From the NCBI RefSeq assembly GCF_014191495.1, contig NZ_JACHWR010000002.1, positions 1,240,001 through 1,304,000 on the forward strand: a stretch of 64,000 bases of DNA, read 5' to 3'. The number at the start of each line of letters is the position of its first letter. Within the stretch, counting starts at the first letter, position 1. The translations under genes were made by a program, and so were the position numbers. Below, piece by piece: positions 1-8,152 of this stretch. This DNA comes from Nocardioides soli. Lineage in GTDB: Bacteria; Actinomycetota; Actinomycetes; Propionibacteriales; Nocardioidaceae. The notes below the pieces were generated by a model that saw only the letters and a list, made by a program, of their open reading frames with translations, had not been told where the DNA came from and did no database searches.

Positions 1-293
1 TCTCCGAGGTCCTCGGCCACCCCGAGCACCCGTACACCCAGGCCCTCCTCGCCGCCGTGCCGCAGAACAGGATGCGTGAGCGGGAGCTCAAGGGACTGAG
101 TGGCTCGGTACCTCGGCCCACCCGCGAGCTGCCGGGCTGTCGGTTCGCCGAGCGCTGTCCGCACGTGGCGGCCGCGTGTACGGCCGGGAGGGTGCCCTTC
201 GTCGAACGGCACGGACACGCTTCGCGGTGCCTCAGGGCCCAGCTGGAGAGCGATGTGTTCGCTGTCGAGGGGCGACGGGGGGACCTGCCATGA
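1..293 (+). CDS. Oligopeptide/dipeptide ABC transporter ATPase, C-terminal end (partial)
   Basis: Only the last ~95 codons are in the window; the reading frame is open from base 3. The sequence HPEHPYTQALLAAVP followed by a cysteine-containing tail (GCRFAERCPH...C) is the oligo_HPY C-terminal extension of DppD/OppD-type ATPases, which provide energy for uptake of peptides or related small molecules. The nucleotide-binding core (Walker A/B) lies upstream of the window. The stop overlaps the start of the next ATPase gene (ATGA), as in dppD-dppF pairs, so both are probably translated together and belong to one transporter. Confidence 0.85.
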   Translation, partial: SEVLGHPEHPYTQALLAAVPQNRMRERELKGLSGSVPRPTRELPGCRFAERCPHVAAACTAGRVPFVERHGHASRCLRAQLESDVFAVEGRRGDLP

Positions 294-1279
294 GGACGCC
301 GAACCTGGTCGAGATCGAGAACGTCGGCGTGCGGTACCGATCCGCCGACCTGCGCCTCGGCCGGGCCCGCAACGACGTATGGGCGGTCCGAGGAGTCTCG
401 TTGTCCATCGGTCACGCCGAGACGCTCGGCCTGGTCGGCGAGTCCGGGTCGGGCAAGAGCACGATCGGCCAGTGCGTGCTCGGCAACGTCCGGCCCACCG
501 AGGGAACCATCCGCGTCGCCGGATTCGACGTGGGCGCGTTCGGCACCCGGGTGCCGCTCGACTACCGGTGGGTGGCCCAGGTCGTCTGGCAGGACCCGTA
601 CCGCTCGCTGACTCCGGGCATGAGCATCGGGACCCAGATCGGTGAGCCGCTCGCGCGACGACGCAAGCGCTCGCGCGCGGAGGTGGCGACGGAGGTGGCC
701 CGACTCCTGGAGGTGGTCGGCCTCGAGGCAGAGATGGCCAAGGAGAGGCCGAGCCGGTTCTCGGGAGGTCAGCGTCAGCGCATCGCCGTGGCCCGCGCGC
801 TTGCGGCCGAGCCCCGGCTGATCGTTCTCGACGAGCCCGTGAGTGCACTCGACGTCATCTCCCAGGCCCAGCTGATCGAGATGCTCGAGAAGGTCCAGCG
901 CGAGCTGGGGGTGAGCTATCTCCTCATCTCGCACGACCTCGCGGTCGTGCGGCACATGGCGCACCGAACGGCCGTGATGTGCCGCGGACAGCTCGTGGAG
1001 TCGGGTACGTCGAACGCAGTCGCCGAGATGCCGACCCACCCCTACACCCGAGAGCTGCAGGACTCGGTGCTCGACCTGTCGAGCACCGAGCGTGAGGCCA
1101 GGTCCAGCGGCCGCGCCGTACCCGTGGCGCGGCAGCAGGCGCACACCTTGTGCCCCTACCTCGAGAGGTGTCCCCGGGCGATCGGCGCCTGCGAACGCGA
1201 TCTCCCGCGCCTGGTGCAGAACCCGGAGACCAGGCACCTCACCGCCTGTCATCACCCCCTCACCTCCCCATCGGCCTGA
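290..1279 (+). CDS. Oligopeptide/dipeptide ABC transporter ATP-binding protein (DppF/OppF type)
   Basis: 329 aa starting at the ATG that overlaps the upstream stop codon; longer upstream starts would run into the previous gene. Walker A is GESGSGKST, the ABC signature is FSGGQRQR, Walker B is LIVLDEPVSALD, with a switch histidine in LISHDLAVV. The C-terminus carries the HPYTREL motif and a Cys-rich oligo_HPY tail. It is the second ATPase of a peptide/opine/nickel-type (family 5) importer; permeases and binding protein must lie upstream of the window. Catabolic genes follow 58 bases later on the same strand, so the transported compound may be the substrate of that cluster (inference). Confidence 0.88.
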   Translation: MRTPNLVEIENVGVRYRSADLRLGRARNDVWAVRGVSLSIGHAETLGLVGESGSGKSTIGQCVLGNVRPTEGTIRVAGFDVGAFGTRVPLDYRWVAQVVWQDPYRSLTPGMSIGTQIGEPLARRRKRSRAEVATEVARLLEVVGLEAEMAKERPSRFSGGQRQRIAVARALAAEPRLIVLDEPVSALDVISQAQLIEMLEKVQRELGVSYLLISHDLAVVRHMAHRTAVMCRGQLVESGTSNAVAEMPTHPYTRELQDSVLDLSSTEREARSSGRAVPVARQQAHTLCPYLERCPRAIGACERDLPRLVQNPETRHLTACHHPLTSPSA

Positions 1280-1337
1280 CACCGCCGATCTCGCCGACGA
1301 CATCACGATCACCCTGAGACGAAAGAGCTCGATACCC

Positions 1338-2297
1338 ATGCGCATTGAACGGCGCCGTACCAACAGCGGCGCAACGACCTGGTGGGCGGAGCGGCCCGAC
1401 GGCTCCGGCCGGCTGGACCTGGCGCAGGCACACCGCTGTGCCGGCCTCGACGGCGTGACCGAGCCGGGTTGGCAGGGCACCGACCTGGTCGGGCTGCTGT
1501 CCGATCCGGATCTCCTGCGCAGCCTGCGCGCGGCCTACGACCATGCGCTGGGCCATGCGGACGGCGCCTGCGTCAGCGACGCCGAGGGGGGAAGCCCACC
1601 GACGCCGGGCGTCGGACTGTTCGACGTGCCGCGGAAGCTGCTCGGTGTGGGCCTGAACTTCCCGAGCCACATCGCGGAGGCCCAACGCGCGGGGGAGCCG
1701 GTGCAGGCACCGGCGCAACCGACGCTGTTCGCCAAGGTCCCGACGGCCCTCGCGGGCGATGGCGAGGAGATCGCGATCCCTGCCTTCGGTACTCATCTCG
1801 ACTACGAGGTCGAGCTGGCGGTGGTCATCGGAGCGACGTGTCGCGACGTCCCTGTCGAGCGGGCGAGCGATGTCATCGCCGGTGCGACGGTGGTCAACGA
1901 TCTCAGCCTCCGCGACGTCTTGTTCCACGCGCCCAACGGGATGTTCGAGGGCAAGAACTACGACGGCTTCCTGCCCATGGCGTCGACCTTCGTCACCAGC
2001 GACGAGGTCGGGGACCTCGATGAGCTCGTGCTGGAGTCACGGGTCAACGGACGGATCCGCCAGTCGGAGCGGATGGGGAACGCCCTGTTCTCCCCGCTCG
2101 AGATCGTCTCGTTCGCCTCGTCGCGGATGACCCTCCAGCCGGGGGACGTCGTCTTCTGCGGGACCCCGGGCGGCGTCGGGATCTTCGCCGAGGACCCTTC
2201 GACGGCGCTCTTGAAGCCGGGGGACGTCGTCGAGGCCAGTGTCGTGTCACTTGTCGCCATACGAAATGTGATCGGTCAACAGGAGAGGCAATTGTGA
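1338..2297 (+). CDS. Fumarylacetoacetate hydrolase (FAH) family protein
   Basis: 319 aa from the ATG at 1338. The C-terminal two thirds is a typical FAH fold: LLGVGLNFPSH, then the metal-site segment HLDYEVELAVVIG (acidic ligands), VVNDLSLRD, and the closing GTPGGVG loop. The family includes hydrolases, decarboxylases and isomerases acting on diketo acids such as 2-hydroxyhepta-2,4-diene-1,7-dioate; sequence alone does not tell which. It has an N-terminal extension of about 95 residues, common in this family. The stop overlaps the GTG start of the RidA gene, and the downstream Rieske oxygenase suggests it cleaves a product of oxidative ring or side-chain attack (inference). Confidence 0.85.
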   Translation: MRIERRRTNSGATTWWAERPDGSGRLDLAQAHRCAGLDGVTEPGWQGTDLVGLLSDPDLLRSLRAAYDHALGHADGACVSDAEGGSPPTPGVGLFDVPRKLLGVGLNFPSHIAEAQRAGEPVQAPAQPTLFAKVPTALAGDGEEIAIPAFGTHLDYEVELAVVIGATCRDVPVERASDVIAGATVVNDLSLRDVLFHAPNGMFEGKNYDGFLPMASTFVTSDEVGDLDELVLESRVNGRIRQSERMGNALFSPLEIVSFASSRMTLQPGDVVFCGTPGGVGIFAEDPSTALLKPGDVVEASVVSLVAIRNVIGQQERQL

Positions 2298-2695
2298 AGA
2301 AGTTGGATAGGCGCTACATCGGCCATGCCGAGAACGGTCTGGGATTCAGCATCTCGGCGGGTCTGCGCCAGGGGAACCTGGTGTTCGTCAGCGGTGCCGG
2401 CACGATCGATGAGGACGGCCGCGTGCCCGAGGCGCTCCGCAACGACACCGCGGCCCAGACCCGGCTGACGCTCGACGAGATCGACCGGGTGCTTCGGGAA
2501 GCGGGTGGCTCCCTGGAGGACGCCGTCATGTTCACCGTCTTCCTGGGGAACGCGGCGGACTTCCCGGCGATGAACCAGGTCTGGACCGAGCGCTTCAAGG
2601 ACCTGCGCCCCACGCGAACGACGGTCGGGGTGGAGCTCATGGACCCCGACCTGTGCGTCGAGATCAACGCGATCGCGGTCATCGACCCCGCATGA
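2294..2695 (+). CDS. RidA/YjgF/UK114 family protein
   Basis: 133 aa, GTG start overlapping the upstream stop (GTGA). The order matches RidA-fold trimers: an early glycine-rich strand FVSGAGTID, a central helix with TRLTLDEIDRVLREAG, VFLGNAADFPAMNQVW and the ending PTRTTVGVELMDPDLCVEINAIAV. Classical RidA deaminates enamine/imine intermediates using an Arg in the VEI-A-A region; here that position reads CVEINAIAV, lacking the usual Arg, so it may belong to a catabolic subfamily rather than true RidA. It lies between an FAH hydrolase and a Rieske oxygenase, a setting typical of RidA paralogues that act on unstable intermediates. Confidence 0.85.
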   Translation: MKKLDRRYIGHAENGLGFSISAGLRQGNLVFVSGAGTIDEDGRVPEALRNDTAAQTRLTLDEIDRVLREAGGSLEDAVMFTVFLGNAADFPAMNQVWTERFKDLRPTRTTVGVELMDPDLCVEINAIAVIDPA

Positions 2696-2745
2696 GCACC
2701 CAGCACGTTTCAGACCGCAAGGAAATCAAGGCATTGGAGGAAACC

Positions 2746-4017
2746 ATGGACTTCGAAACCAGCACCATGTTGACCGAGACCGCGGCGGGCACGCCCATGG
2801 GGAACTGGCTGCGCCGCTACTGGTGGCCGGTCGGGCTGTCGGAGGATCTCAAGAACAAGCCCACGTTCATCAAGGTCATGGGTGAGGACCTGGTCCTCTT
2901 CCGGGACACGAACGGCAACCCCGGCCTGGTGAGCGCGTACTGCCCGCATCGACGCGCCAACCTGTGCCTGGGCAACACCGTCGAGGACGGCATCCGCTGC
3001 CGATACCACGGCTGGTTGATCAGCAAGGAAGGCAAGGTGCTGGACACTCCCGGAGAGCCCGATGACTCCTTCAAGGAGAACGTGACGACCCCGGCATACC
3101 CGGTGCAGGAGCTTGCCGGCCTGCTGTTCGCGTACTTCGGTCCGGCAGAGGACATGCCGGAGCTCCCGCGCTACGACTTCCTTGCCGCGGAGGGGGTGCA
3201 CATCGCCAGCTTCATCGGGATCACCAAGGGGAACTGGCTCCAGGTCACCGAGAACAGCATGGACCCCTTGCACCTCAGCTTCACCCACGCACCCACCTTC
3301 ACCGCACTCAACGCCGTGCCGGAGATGTGGTTCGAGGAGACGCCGCATGGTGTCGCGTACGTCGCTCTCCGGACGACCGACGAGGAGGACAAGTGGCAGG
3401 TGCGCGTCAACAACCTGGTGCTGCCGGCCTGGGGCTGCAGCGGCGCGACGGGCATGTGGATCGAGGGCGCCCGCGGATCGGACTCCCCGCCCATCACCGC
3501 ACGCGTCAACGTCCCGATCGACGACGAGTCGAGCCTGATGTTCCGCGTGATGTACCTGCCTCCGCAGTTCGCCCACGCGGCCGAGGACATCGCAACCCAG
3601 CCGGAGCATCTCAAGTGGGACACGATGTGGCGCACCGTCGAGATCGAGCCCTTCCACGAGTACTTGGAGCACGAGCGGACCGGTGAGCCACTCACGCTCG
3701 GCTACACCATCCCCGAAGGCGCTGGGTACGAGGACGCATCCGTCGTCGGGAGCATGCCGCCGCGCGAAGACCGACACAACGAGAACCCGCTGCCGACCGC
3801 CGACGCCGGCCTCAAGTTCATCCGGCAGGTCATCATCGACTCAGTGCGCGAGGTCGACGGCGGTGGCCTCGCCAAGGGGCAGAAGCCCGACGAGAGCGAC
3901 GACGGCGTGATCCCGCTGACGACCGGGGAGAAGTACACGACCCCGGCAGGGGCGGACGCCCTGCGGCAGGACCCGGGCGCGCACCAAGCGCTGCGCCTGC
4001 CGTCCTGGACCGACTGA
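2746..4017 (+). CDS. Rieske-type aromatic ring-hydroxylating/demethylating oxygenase, alpha subunit
   Basis: 423 aa from ATG 2746, chosen because a perfect GGAGG lies 5 bases before it; an in-frame ATG at 2692 overlaps the previous stop and is the alternative. The N-terminal Rieske domain has CPHRRANL and CRYHGW (C-X-H...C-X2-H, 2Fe-2S ligands). The catalytic domain has ENSMDPLHLSFTH, supplying the Asp/His/His of the mononuclear iron site. Length and layout are those of the phthalate 4,5-dioxygenase/vanillate demethylase group, which hydroxylate or O-/N-dealkylate aromatics with electrons from a separate reductase. No reductase lies in the cluster; a Rieske ferredoxin-like protein at 5887-6801 could be an electron carrier. 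A hairpin terminator follows. Confidence 0.9.
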   Translation: MDFETSTMLTETAAGTPMGNWLRRYWWPVGLSEDLKNKPTFIKVMGEDLVLFRDTNGNPGLVSAYCPHRRANLCLGNTVEDGIRCRYHGWLISKEGKVLDTPGEPDDSFKENVTTPAYPVQELAGLLFAYFGPAEDMPELPRYDFLAAEGVHIASFIGITKGNWLQVTENSMDPLHLSFTHAPTFTALNAVPEMWFEETPHGVAYVALRTTDEEDKWQVRVNNLVLPAWGCSGATGMWIEGARGSDSPPITARVNVPIDDESSLMFRVMYLPPQFAHAAEDIATQPEHLKWDTMWRTVEIEPFHEYLEHERTGEPLTLGYTIPEGAGYEDASVVGSMPPREDRHNENPLPTADAGLKFIRQVIIDSVREVDGGGLAKGQKPDESDDGVIPLTTGEKYTTPAGADALRQDPGAHQALRLPSWTD

Positions 4018-4024
4018 ATGACGC

Positions 4025-4060
4025 GCGAGGGCGAGCCGCCGTCCGGTGGCTCGCCCTCGC
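4025..4060 (+). terminator. Rho-independent-type hairpin after the Rieske oxygenase
   Basis: A perfect 13-bp stem (4025-4037 with 4048-4060, GCGAGGGCGAGCC and its complement) with a 10-base loop begins 8 bases after the oxygenase stop. No T-tract follows, as is usual in high-GC actinobacteria. It also overlaps the alternative GTG start (4046) of the next gene, which argues for the ATG at 4091 instead. Confidence 0.7.
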
Positions 4061-4090
4061 CTGTCCAGTCCCGCAAGTGACCCACACAGA

Positions 4091-5887
4091 ATGCGAGCGG
4101 CCTTGAAGAAGTATCCGCATCCCGTCCTCTCCGGTCGCGATGAGGCCATCCCGCCGAGGGACCCGAGCACCCTCCGGCGTACGGAGTCGCTCGGCTCCAA
4201 CCACGGCCTCAGCAGCTCTCACCACCTTGCGACCGAGGTGGGTTCGATGATCTTCCGCGCGGGCGGAAACGCTATCGATGCGGGGGTCGCCGCGGGGATA
4301 GCGCTGACGGTGATCGAGCCACACATGTGCACGTTCGCCGGAGTCGCGCCCATCATGGTGCGTCCTGCCCGGACCGCGGAGCCTGTCGTCATCGACGGCG
4401 TCGGCAGTTGGCCGGCGGGGATCTCGCCGGAGCACATCGCACAGTGGTTCGGCGACGACATCCCGATCGGCGTGCAGCGCAGCGTCGTCCCGGGTGCGCC
4501 AGGAGCGTGGCTCACGGCGCTGAGGGACTACGGCACGCTGTCGGTCCACGATGTGCTCGAGCCCGCCATCGAGCTGTGTCGGACCGGGGTCCCGGTCTCG
4601 CCGGGGCTGGCCAGCTTCTGCGGCTTCTTCATGGATCGGATGAGGCTGTGGCCGACGACGATGGAGGTCTTTGCTCCCGGGGGCGTTCCCCTGGCAGCCG
4701 GCGAGTTGCTGCGCCAGCCCGACCTCGCCTCGACCTTCGTGGACCTGGTCGATGCCGAGGCGGCCGCGCGCGGCGCGGGGATGAGCCGGGAGGCGTCCAT
4801 CGATGCTGCCCGCGGTGAGTTCTATGAGGGGCGCATCGCACAAGACATGCTCGCCCTGCTGAAGACCTTCGACTGGCCGATGACGGCAGCCGACTTCGCC
4901 GGGCACTGCACGCGCGTGGAGCGTCCGGTGCAGACGCTCTACCGCGGCCACTCGATCTTCGCCTGTGGGCCCTGGTCCCAGGGTCCGCTGCTACCGATGG
5001 TTCTCAACGTGCTCGAGGGGTACGACCTGAGCCCGGACGCGATGACGGAGGAGCAGTACCTGCACGTCTTCCTGGAGGCCTTCAAGTTGGCGGGCGCCGA
5101 TCGGGAGGCGTACTTCGGCGATCCTCGGGCGGTCGAGGTTCCGATGGCGGGCCTGCTGAGCAAGGAGTACGCCGCACGTCGCCGCTCCCTCATCGCAGAG
5201 ACGGCGGCACCGGAGCTCCCGGCTCCGGGCGTCCCTCTCCCCGGAGCTCTGGCCGCCCGCGGTGGGGCCGGTTCGCCACCACCGGCAGCCGGCAATCGCC
5301 CGCCGGACACCTCGCATGTGTGTGCCATGGATGCCGAGGGCAACATGTTCTCCGCGCTGCCGTCGGATCACGTCTTCGGGAGCCCGATGGTCGCGGGCCG
5401 TGGCTTCGTGGTCTCGCACCGCGGCGGCCAGTTCTGGCTGGACCCGAGCCACCCAGGACGGTTGGCGCCCGGCAAGCGGCCCCGGATCACGCCCAATCCG
5501 GCGATGGTGATGCGCGGGAATCGTGCCGTGCTCGCGTTCGGCAGCCCGGGTGAGGATCTGCAGTGCCAGGCGATGGCACAGTTCGTGAACAGTCTCCTCG
5601 ATCGCGGCCTGGGGTTGCAGTCGGCCGTCGAGGCGCCCCGCGTCGCGAGCCACGCGTTGCCATCGTCGTTCTTCCCGCACGCGCACGCAGCTCCGAGGGC
5701 CGTCCTCGAGGTCCGTGACAACCACGAGGTTCTGGCAGGTCTGCGGGCCCGGGGGCATGACGTCGCCGGCCTGCCCGCCTACAGCTACGGCACGGGCGCC
5801 GTCGGCGCCGTTCGTGCCACCGAGCACGGTCACATCGAGGCCGCGGCGGACCCGCGGCGGCCAGACGCATTCGCATGGGCAAGGTGA
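4091..5887 (+). CDS. Gamma-glutamyltransferase family protein (Ntn hydrolase)
   Basis: 598 aa from ATG 4091. The N-terminal signature is SNHGLSSSHHLATEVG with GGNAIDAGVAAGIALTVIEPH; mid-protein GPWSQGPLLPMVLNVLEGYDL matches the GGT large subunit. The conserved autoprocessing site appears as PPDTSHVCAMDAEGN, in which the Thr would be the new N-terminal nucleophile of the small subunit. No signal peptide is visible, unlike secreted glutathione-degrading GGTs, so it is probably a cytoplasmic catabolic amidohydrolase of the family. It sits between two Rieske proteins and its stop overlaps the next start, so it may hydrolyse a gamma-glutamyl or other amide intermediate of the pathway (inference). 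Confidence 0.85.
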   Translation: MRAALKKYPHPVLSGRDEAIPPRDPSTLRRTESLGSNHGLSSSHHLATEVGSMIFRAGGNAIDAGVAAGIALTVIEPHMCTFAGVAPIMVRPARTAEPVVIDGVGSWPAGISPEHIAQWFGDDIPIGVQRSVVPGAPGAWLTALRDYGTLSVHDVLEPAIELCRTGVPVSPGLASFCGFFMDRMRLWPTTMEVFAPGGVPLAAGELLRQPDLASTFVDLVDAEAAARGAGMSREASIDAARGEFYEGRIAQDMLALLKTFDWPMTAADFAGHCTRVERPVQTLYRGHSIFACGPWSQGPLLPMVLNVLEGYDLSPDAMTEEQYLHVFLEAFKLAGADREAYFGDPRAVEVPMAGLLSKEYAARRRSLIAETAAPELPAPGVPLPGALAARGGAGSPPPAAGNRPPDTSHVCAMDAEGNMFSALPSDHVFGSPMVAGRGFVVSHRGGQFWLDPSHPGRLAPGKRPRITPNPAMVMRGNRAVLAFGSPGEDLQCQAMAQFVNSLLDRGLGLQSAVEAPRVASHALPSSFFPHAHAAPRAVLEVRDNHEVLAGLRARGHDVAGLPAYSYGTGAVGAVRATEHGHIEAAADPRRPDAFAWAR

Positions 5888-6801
5888 TGGAGATGTCCGA
5901 GTCAACCACGTTCGATGCCGTCCCGTCGGAGCGGGCTCCCGCGGAACCGGCCGGCGGAGTGCTGCAACCGATCGCCTGGCAGGGGGAGGTCGAGGAGGAG
6001 CCCGTTGCGCTGTCTGTGGGAGGGCAACCGGCGGTCCTGTTCCGAGACCCGGCGGGAGACGTGGCAGCGCTGCACGATGTGTGTCCACATCTGGGCTATC
6101 CACTCTCGGGAGGGAAGCTGACGCCGCTCGGCCTGCAGTGCGGTGTTCACCGATACCAGTTCGACGGCAGGGGGATCTGTCGATCGGTGCCGCGCGGCGA
6201 CCCTGCCGACGTCAAGGCGGCCGAGGTGCTCCCGATCGAGCTGTCGGACCGACTCGTCCTGGCCATCGGTGAGCCTGGCGTCGGCTCGGTGCCGATCGCG
6301 GCCCTGACCGAGCTGACGGCGCTCGTCGCGCTGCTGGCCGCCACCCCAGGTCCAGCCTGGGGTCGATCGCACTGCGCCGCGGAGGACCCTTGCTCCGACG
6401 GTGGTGTGGACGCCGGCAGGTGGGACACGATGGTCGTCGGGTCGGGGGGGAGCGCGCCGACCGGACCCCGCTCGGTCTCGGCGGCCCTCGAGCAGTGGGG
6501 CGGGCAGGGAAAGCCGATGATGGTGGACGTGCCCGGGAGCAGCTACCCGACGTACGCGAAGGCCGTGCTCGGGCTGTCCGCCCTGGACGGAACCGCGGCG
6601 GTGCGGGTCGTCGTACCGGCTTCTGGCCCGAGCACCTGGGTCGTGCTCTCGATGCGCACGGGGCCTCTCGCGCAGTCCGTGCATCACACCCACCTGTTCG
6701 TGACGGCTCGCCTGGCCTGGAGCGACGCGTTGGCGGAGGCGCTCACCGCGGCGTTGCCCGGATCGGCCACGGGATGGCGGAGCCTCCTCGACGCGCAGTA
6801 G
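5887..6801 (+). CDS. Rieske 2Fe-2S protein with an unrecognised C-terminal domain
   Basis: 304 aa from ATG 5887 (TGATG overlap with the previous stop); ATG 5875 and 5893 are alternatives. Residues ~25-115 form a Rieske ferredoxin-like domain with CPHLGYPLSGG and CGVHRYQFD (C-X-H and C-X2-H cluster ligands). Residues ~125-300 match no family I recognise; they contain several Cys/His near RSHCAAEDPCSD and a mixed alpha/beta pattern. Ordinary Rieske ferredoxins are only ~105 aa, so this is a fusion. It may pass electrons to the oxygenase at 2746-4017, with the extra domain acting as partner-docking or catalytic module (inference). It is the last gene of the cluster. Confidence 0.8.
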   Translation: MEMSESTTFDAVPSERAPAEPAGGVLQPIAWQGEVEEEPVALSVGGQPAVLFRDPAGDVAALHDVCPHLGYPLSGGKLTPLGLQCGVHRYQFDGRGICRSVPRGDPADVKAAEVLPIELSDRLVLAIGEPGVGSVPIAALTELTALVALLAATPGPAWGRSHCAAEDPCSDGGVDAGRWDTMVVGSGGSAPTGPRSVSAALEQWGGQGKPMMVDVPGSSYPTYAKAVLGLSALDGTAAVRVVVPASGPSTWVVLSMRTGPLAQSVHHTHLFVTARLAWSDALAEALTAALPGSATGWRSLLDAQ

Positions 6802-6902
6802 CAGGTCTGTCTGCGGCCCATGCTCTGTGAGGCATGCGGTGTGCTGCGGACGCGGGCGATGTCGCTCCGGTTCGGCTCGCAAGCTCGCGTGCCGAGCGGG
6901 GC

Positions 6903-6960
6903 GGCCGGGACGTCATGCGGTGGGAGGAACCCCTTCCTCGGCACGCATGACGTCCCGGCC
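6903..6960. terminator. Long nested hairpin downstream of the Rieske cluster
   Basis: A perfect 17-bp inverted repeat (6903-6919 with 6944-6960, GGCCGGGACGTCATGCG) encloses a second perfect 6-bp hairpin (GAGGAA-CCCC-TTCCTC). It lies in the 250-bp gap between the catabolic cluster and the secreted-protein locus. It could end transcription from the left or act as a regulatory palindrome for the gene at 7052. No T-tract follows. Confidence 0.55.
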
Positions 6961-7051
6961 CGACCACCCAGGTTCAGTCTCGGGACGGATGTGGCGAGGT
7001 GGGGTGCCGGGACAGGCTGACGGCTCAGTCGTCTCCCCAGGAGGTTCCACC

Positions 7052-8152
7052 TTGCCGTCCCGCCGCGTGCGCTCACGCCGCCTGCTCGTCGCCAGCCTCA
7101 CCGTCCTGCTGCTCTCCCCGGCCGGGGTCGCCAGTGCCCGGCCGTGCCTGAACTGCGAGGACCCGGAGCTCCCGGGGCCCGGCGGTCCCAACTGCGGCAT
7201 CGCCGCGACCGGCGAGCCGACGATCACGTCGGTGCCGCGGACGGACGCGCCGGTGACCGGGACGCGGGGCACCTGGTCGGGCTCCACCACCCGGTGGTCC
7301 TACCAGTGGCTGAGCAACGGCGCCGTCATCGCCGGCGCGACGGCGCTGACCTACACGCCCACGCCCGCGGTGTACGGCACGCAGCTCACCCTGCGGGTGG
7401 TCGGGAGCGCGCCCGACTGCGAGTCCGTCGCCGACTACTCGGCAGCGGCGACCGTCGCGCTCGGGGCCACTCCGACGAGCACGACGGCGCCCCAGCTCAC
7501 CCGCAGCGGCCAGACCGTCACCGCCACGGCCGGCGGCTGGGCGCCCGCGGAGCTCGCGTACACCTACCAGCGCCAGTGGCAGCGCAACGGCGTCGACGTC
7601 GCCGGGGCGACCGGCACGTCGTACACCCTCACGGCCGCCGACGCCGGTCAGCAGCTCCGGATCCGGGTGCGGGCGACCCGGGGCGGACACCCCGACTCCG
7701 CGCCCGCCTACTCCGCGGCCCTCGCCGTCGAGGCGGCACCCGACCCGGACCCCGAGCCCACGACCGACCCCGAGCCCACGACGGCACCCGGCCCGGTGAG
7801 TACGCCGAGCCCGGAGCCGACCCTCGAGCCGCGCGCCGACACCACGACCCCGGTCGTGGCCCCGCTGACCCTGCGGTGGAAGGGGACGCCGCTGCGGCTG
7901 ACCGGCAAGGCCGTCGTCGGCAGGACCCTGCGGCTCTCGCTCGGCACCAAGCGGATCTCGCGCGCGCTCGACCGGGCGGACGTCACGATCCGGTGGTTCC
8001 GCGGAGCGAAGCGGGTCGGCAAGACGACCGGTCCCCGCTACCGGTTGACCGGGCGCGACCGCGGCAAGCGGATCGTCGTGCGGGTGATCGCCACCAAGCC
8101 GGGCCATGATCGCTTCACCCTGACCCTCGCGAAGCGGCGGGTGCGCCGATGA
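7052..8152 (+). CDS. Secreted protein with Ig-like repeats and Pro/Glu/Thr linker
   Basis: 366 aa from TTG 7052, chosen because AGGAGG sits 7 bases upstream and the start gives a clean signal peptide (RRVRSRR basic region, hydrophobic core, cleavage near VASA-RP). After a Cys-containing segment come two repeats of the actinobacterial type YQWLSNGAVIAGAT...Y and YQRQWQRNGVDVAGAT...DAGQQLRIRV, then a linker rich in PDPEPTT (residues ~230-270) and a basic C-terminal repeat (IRWFRGAKRVGKTTGPRYRLT...). That last module recurs in the protein at 18665-20200. Function unknown; the repeats look like surface-binding or structural modules. Stop overlaps the next start (ATGA). Confidence 0.8.
   Translation: MPSRRVRSRRLLVASLTVLLLSPAGVASARPCLNCEDPELPGPGGPNCGIAATGEPTITSVPRTDAPVTGTRGTWSGSTTRWSYQWLSNGAVIAGATALTYTPTPAVYGTQLTLRVVGSAPDCESVADYSAAATVALGATPTSTTAPQLTRSGQTVTATAGGWAPAELAYTYQRQWQRNGVDVAGATGTSYTLTAADAGQQLRIRVRATRGGHPDSAPAYSAALAVEAAPDPDPEPTTDPEPTTAPGPVSTPSPEPTLEPRADTTTPVVAPLTLRWKGTPLRLTGKAVVGRTLRLSLGTKRISRALDRADVTIRWFRGAKRVGKTTGPRYRLTGRDRGKRIVVRVIATKPGHDRFTLTLAKRRVRR

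Noticed and set aside
2710..4951. Long minus-strand open frames opposite the Rieske and GGT genes
   Set aside because: Their translations are rich in Arg, Ala, Gly and Pro without family motifs and lie opposite well-supported genes; they are shadows caused by GC-rich third positions.
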